Assembly (NCBI GenBank): GCA_949825045.1
Contig: OX463808.1
Span: 24,055,674 to 24,119,673, forward strand
Length of the DNA: 64,000 nt
Source of the DNA: Argyresthia goedartella
Taxonomy: Eukaryota; Arthropoda; Insecta; Lepidoptera; Argyresthiidae
Direction of reading: 5' to 3'
A program made the position numbers and the translations under genes. The notes below the pieces were generated by a model that was given only the letters and a program-made list of their open reading frames with translations, was not told the DNA's origin and ran no database searches. Numbering within the stretch: position 1 is the first letter of the stretch; the number at the start of each line of letters is the position of its first letter. Of this stretch, positions 60,427-64,000 are shown one piece after another.

Positions 60427-63400
60427 ATGTCGGAATTAGAGATAAAAAAGCTGATAGCGAAACGAGGATATCTAAAAGGTTCCATCACTCGCTTATGCGG
60501 CTCATTTGAGATGAGTGATGACGCCTCGTACGATGTGTTGGTTGCTAAACGGGACAGGCTAATGGCGGCCTTTCAAGCATACGAGGCCATAAATCTTGAT
60601 CTAGTGGAGCAGCAGGAGCCCTCCACAACATTGGAGGACTTGTGTGAGGTCGAAGACAAATACATACTGGCCTTGGCCACCATAAGTAAGTTGATCAATG
60701 TTCACAAACAAAATGTGGCTTCACAGCCTCCACCTCACAAGAGCAAGGCAAAGTTGCCACACATCTCCATAGCAGTATTCTCTGGTAAATACAGTGATTA
60801 CACACCGTTCATGAGTTTATTCACCTCACTCATCCACAATGACCAGACACTTGACAGCATTCAAAAGCTCTATTATTTGCGAACATACGTGACGGGTGAG
60901 CCCTTAGATATCATCAAAAACCTGCCTCTTGCCATAGGCAGCTATGAGCAAGCAATAAAACTTCTAAAAGACAGGTATGATAATAAGTTTAGGCTAGTGA
61001 ACGAACACATCTCGGTGTTACTCGACATGCCATGCATTGTAAAATCAACGGCCAGTAACCTGAGAACATTTATAGCTACACTAAAACAACATATTGCTGC
61101 ACTCACAAACCTAGATAGCAACGTAATACACTGGGATGCTATATTACTTTGCATTATTTGTCGAAAATTAGATTCATACACGGCCAGAGCCTACCAGACC
61201 GAGAGAGACGCCAAGCTGGAGCCGACATTAGCCAGTTTCATTGAGTACATGGAAAGACGGGCACTGGCACTCGAGAACTCGGACCAAGGAGCCGCAGCCG
61301 CGGTGAAGCCGGGCATTGCGACCAGGGTAACGAATGTAGCTGCGGAGTCCAGGATTACAGGTACGGCATGTGTATTTTGTTCAAATAATGACCATAAGCT
61401 GCATAACTGCAAATCATTCATGATGCAAGCCTCATCTGCTCGTGTGTGCTTTGCAAAGGCTAATAAGTTGTGTTTCACTTGCCTGCGAGCGCATTCAGGC
61501 AAGTGCAAGTACCATTTTCGCTGCAGGCAATGCAAAAGGGCACACAACACAGTCCTGCATGATGATGATGCTGTAGCTCCCGTGTCACTTTCATCTAGCG
61601 AGTCAACGGCCACAAACAGTGACACTGCTTCGAGTGTTTTGCTTCCAACTGCACGAGTGAAGCTGTTTGCAAAGAATGGTCAGGAATATTGGGTTAAGGC
61701 TTTGCTGGACAGCGGATCACAAACATCCTTTGTTACAGACAAACTAGTCAGACTTCTAGGGATTGAGACAGACCAAGTCAACGTGAATATTGTAGGAATA
61801 GCAAACACAGGAAAAAGGTTAAAGCAATGTGTCTCCTTAGAAGTGCACTCTCGGGTATCTGCTTTCAAAACCAGAATCAGGTGCTATGTTGTGGAAAACA
61901 TAACCTGCCAGCTACCACAAAAACAATTTCAGACGTCTGCCATCAAAATTCCTGCAGGCGTCCAATTGGCTGATGAAGAATATAACATACCAAGTGACAT
62001 TCATATTTTAATGGGTGCCGATGTCGTATTCCAGGTGCTACTACCGAGGAAGAGCAACACTGCGAGTTCGGGCCAGCCAACAACTGATGCTGAGCAGCCA
62101 CAGGTCATCAACACTCACTTCGGGCACATTGTAGCAGGTAGCATTCCACAACATGGTGATCAAAAGCTGGTTTCGTTATTTTGTCAACAATGCTCCTCTG
62201 ATATAAATGAAACTATACCTAAGTTTTGGAAAACTGAACAGATACCAGAGATCTATAACGAAAACCAATCTGAACATGAGTTGGCAGAACAGAATTTTAA
62301 AGAGTCAACCCAGCTAAAGGACAATCAATTCACTGTAACATTGCCCACAAAGGTGCCTCTCGCAGATGTAAAGAAAACGTTAGGAGATTCATTCAATCAG
62401 GCTCTAAAACGGTTTCATAACTTAGAGAAAAAACTACACAAAGATGAAGCGCTGTTGTCAGCGTATAGGAGCTTCATCCAGCAATTCATATCGCTAGGCC
62501 ATGCTCATTATATAAATATTGAAGACTTAGATTGCACAGATAAACCAATCTATTTCCTGCCTCATCACGCGGTATTGAAACAAGATAGTAAGACTACAAA
62601 ATTACGAACAGTGTTTGATGGGTCTATGAAAACGGATAAAAGGGTTTCGCTCAACGATATTTTACTAAATGGGCCGACCACACAAAGGGACCTTTTCGAT
62701 ATCGTCCTGTTATTCAGGTTTGGTGACTTCACATTCACAGCAGACATCAAACAAATGTTCAGATGTATAAAGGTCGATGAAAAATACACTTCGTTGCAAT
62801 TAATATTGTGGCGTGACAATCCCAGCGAAAGTGTCAAATGTATATGTTTAGATACGGTAACGTACGGTCTAAAATCATCAAGCTTCCTAGCAACACGCTG
62901 CCTGCTAGAACTTGCAACAAAAAATGAACGCGAATATCCTTTAGCTTCGTTCATATTAAAGAACTGCTGTTACGTAGATGACATATTATACTCAGGTAGC
63001 AATATAGACACCCTACTTGAGGCCAAACGTCAGATACGCGAATTATTAGGAACAGCCAACTTTCAGACCCATAAGTGGGCCTCAAATAGCCAAACCATCT
63101 TGGCAGATATCCCTACTCAGCAACAACAATTTGATGAAATTGATCTGCAGAAAGGCGAGTACGATATGAAGGCGTTAGGGTTGAACATAAATGTAGGTGA
63201 GGATTGTTTTAAAATAACTAGCCTTGAACCTTTCAACTCCCAGTCAGTAACAAAGCGCGAAATTCTCAGTTACATCTCGAGATTTTATGATCCAATGGGT
63301 TTTGCCAGTCCAATCGTGGTGGTTGCAAAGACCATCATGCAGAAGTTGTGGTCGACAAAAATGGACTGGAATGAAAGCCCTCCCACAGATGTCAAACTGC

Positions 63401-64000
63401 AATGGTTAGAATTCGCTAATAAATTGGCTAACATGAAGCCGATACACTTGAATAGGAATATTCACGTAGACGAATCATGCACTGTGCAACTGATAGGATT
63501 TGCAGATGCCTCGACCACTACGGGCTACGGTTGTTGCGTATACCTACGGGTAACTGATTCTACAGGTAGTACAATACTTTACCTACTATGTTCGAAGTCC
63601 AGAATCAACCCGCTAAACAAAGGTCTAACAATACCGCGATTAGAGCTAAATGCGGCCCTATTATTGTCGAAATTAGCAGCTAAAGTGTATGATACGCTTA
63701 AACTACGCATTAAGATAGATGATGTGTACCTCTTTAGTGATTCGAAGATAGTATTAGCTTGGATAAACACCGAGACAACTAGGTTGCAAGCTTACGTGGC
63801 AAATAGAGTAGCAACGATACACCAAGCCACTTCTGAATGGCGCTGGGCTTATGTAAACACACGTGACAACCCTGCTGATTACATCAGCCGCGGACTCGAT
63901 CCCGAGGAGCTTGCTGGCTGCACCATGTGGTGGAATGGTCCCGAGTTTCTTCGCAATGGTGAGTACAACATTGATGTCAACATAGAGTTACCTTACGAGT
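60427..64000 (+). CDS. BEL/Pao gag-pol polyprotein (partial at window end)
   Basis: Starts at ATG in a CAAAATG context and stays open for 1,191 codons to the edge. Gag: DUF1759-like region with LPHISIAVFSGKYSDYTPF near residue 115, and Cys/His knuckles CVFCSNNDHKLHNC and CRQCKRAHNTVLH. Aspartic protease: ALLDSGSQTSFV near residue 427. RT: LRTVFDGSMKT near 728 and catalytic CYVDDILYSG near 849. RNase H: GFADASTTTGYGCC near 1024, TIPRLELNAALL, SDSKIVLAWI near 1105, then NPADYISRG near 1148. All catalytic motifs seen are intact, so this copy may be competent or very recent. It continues past the window. Confidence 0.93.
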   Translation, partial: MSELEIKKLIAKRGYLKGSITRLCGSFEMSDDASYDVLVAKRDRLMAAFQAYEAINLDLVEQQEPSTTLEDLCEVEDKYILALATISKLINVHKQNVASQPPPHKSKAKLPHISIAVFSGKYSDYTPFMSLFTSLIHNDQTLDSIQKLYYLRTYVTGEPLDIIKNLPLAIGSYEQAIKLLKDRYDNKFRLVNEHISVLLDMPCIVKSTASNLRTFIATLKQHIAALTNLDSNVIHWDAILLCIICRKLDSYTARAYQTERDAKLEPTLASFIEYMERRALALENSDQGAAAAVKPGIATRVTNVAAESRITGTACVFCSNNDHKLHNCKSFMMQASSARVCFAKANKLCFTCLRAHSGKCKYHFRCRQCKRAHNTVLHDDDAVAPVSLSSSESTATNSDTASSVLLPTARVKLFAKNGQEYWVKALLDSGSQTSFVTDKLVRLLGIETDQVNVNIVGIANTGKRLKQCVSLEVHSRVSAFKTRIRCYVVENITCQLPQKQFQTSAIKIPAGVQLADEEYNIPSDIHILMGADVVFQVLLPRKSNTASSGQPTTDAEQPQVINTHFGHIVAGSIPQHGDQKLVSLFCQQCSSDINETIPKFWKTEQIPEIYNENQSEHELAEQNFKESTQLKDNQFTVTLPTKVPLADVKKTLGDSFNQALKRFHNLEKKLHKDEALLSAYRSFIQQFISLGHAHYINIEDLDCTDKPIYFLPHHAVLKQDSKTTKLRTVFDGSMKTDKRVSLNDILLNGPTTQRDLFDIVLLFRFGDFTFTADIKQMFRCIKVDEKYTSLQLILWRDNPSESVKCICLDTVTYGLKSSSFLATRCLLELATKNEREYPLASFILKNCCYVDDILYSGSNIDTLLEAKRQIRELLGTANFQTHKWASNSQTILADIPTQQQQFDEIDLQKGEYDMKALGLNINVGEDCFKITSLEPFNSQSVTKREILSYISRFYDPMGFASPIVVVAKTIMQKLWSTKMDWNESPPTDVKLQWLEFANKLANMKPIHLNRNIHVDESCTVQLIGFADASTTTGYGCCVYLRVTDSTGSTILYLLCSKSRINPLNKGLTIPRLELNAALLLSKLAAKVYDTLKLRIKIDDVYLFSDSKIVLAWINTETTRLQAYVANRVATIHQATSEWRWAYVNTRDNPADYISRGLDPEELAGCTMWWNGPEFLRNGEYNIDVNIELPYE

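Larger units (their letters stand above)
59646..64000 (+). mobile_element. BEL/Pao retrotransposon C (intact frame, runs off window)
   Basis: Plus strand, antisense to tweek. The putative 5' LTR (59646-59840) is followed by TGGTCCTTCGAGC, a primer-binding-site-like sequence of BEL elements, a GC-balanced leader of about 580 bases and an open gag-pol frame from 60427. Integrase and 3' LTR would lie beyond the window. It is the only LTR element here with an unbroken pol. Confidence 0.88.

Noticed and set aside
59994..60509. Several ORFs in the BEL C leader
   Set aside because: They overlap the gag start in other frames and have no recognisable domain; the leader of BEL elements is noncoding.

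Overview
The window is nuclear DNA from an insect, almost certainly a moth or butterfly. It has spliced genes with canonical GT-AG introns, AT-rich introns, and a transposon set typical of Lepidoptera: a DD37D (maT-like) mariner, piggyBac, BEL/Pao, Jockey/CR1-type LINEs, tRNA-derived SINEs and many short inverted-repeat MITEs. Two host genes converge here, and most of the remaining sequence is mobile-element debris.

The left gene (+ strand) is Atg3, the E2-like enzyme that lipidates Atg8. Its penultimate exon is at 1-132 and its last exon at 15028-15181. The 14.9-kb intron between them holds a Tigger/pogo deletion derivative, a DDE_3 transposase remnant interrupted by a long Jockey-like LINE whose endonuclease domain is triplicated in frame, and two BEL/Pao pieces lying in opposite orientations.

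The right gene (- strand) is the insect orthologue of KIAA1109/BLTP1 (Drosophila tweek), a giant bridge-like lipid-transfer protein. I could join 19 exons of its C-terminal part (20578 back to 59271, 3,218 coding bases, about 1,072 residues). Every splice phase is compatible and the chain ends at a stop at 20578-20580. The N-terminal part lies beyond the right edge. The introns contain: a non-autonomous LTR family in two full copies (one LTR split by a piggyBac, the other copy hosting a mariner and a TIR element and itself sitting in a BEL gag remnant); an LINE with an open 928-codon endonuclease/RT frame (53390-56176); LINE and Tc1 remnants; a non-autonomous hAT element with 8-bp target duplications; SINEs; and several large palindromes. 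Two coding exons have been tandemly duplicated together with their splice donors (36.1-36.96 kb and a 191-bp array at 45.04-45.86 kb).

At the right edge (59646 to the end) is a BEL/Pao retrotransposon in + orientation, antisense to tweek, with an uninterrupted gag-pol frame of at least 1,191 codons that runs off the window.

I found no operon, CRISPR, rRNA or functional tRNA. The most unusual structures are the exon-bearing tandem arrays in tweek, the in-frame triplicated LINE endonuclease and the multi-layer transposon nest at 31-35 kb. I do not see a clear candidate for a wholly new biological system.
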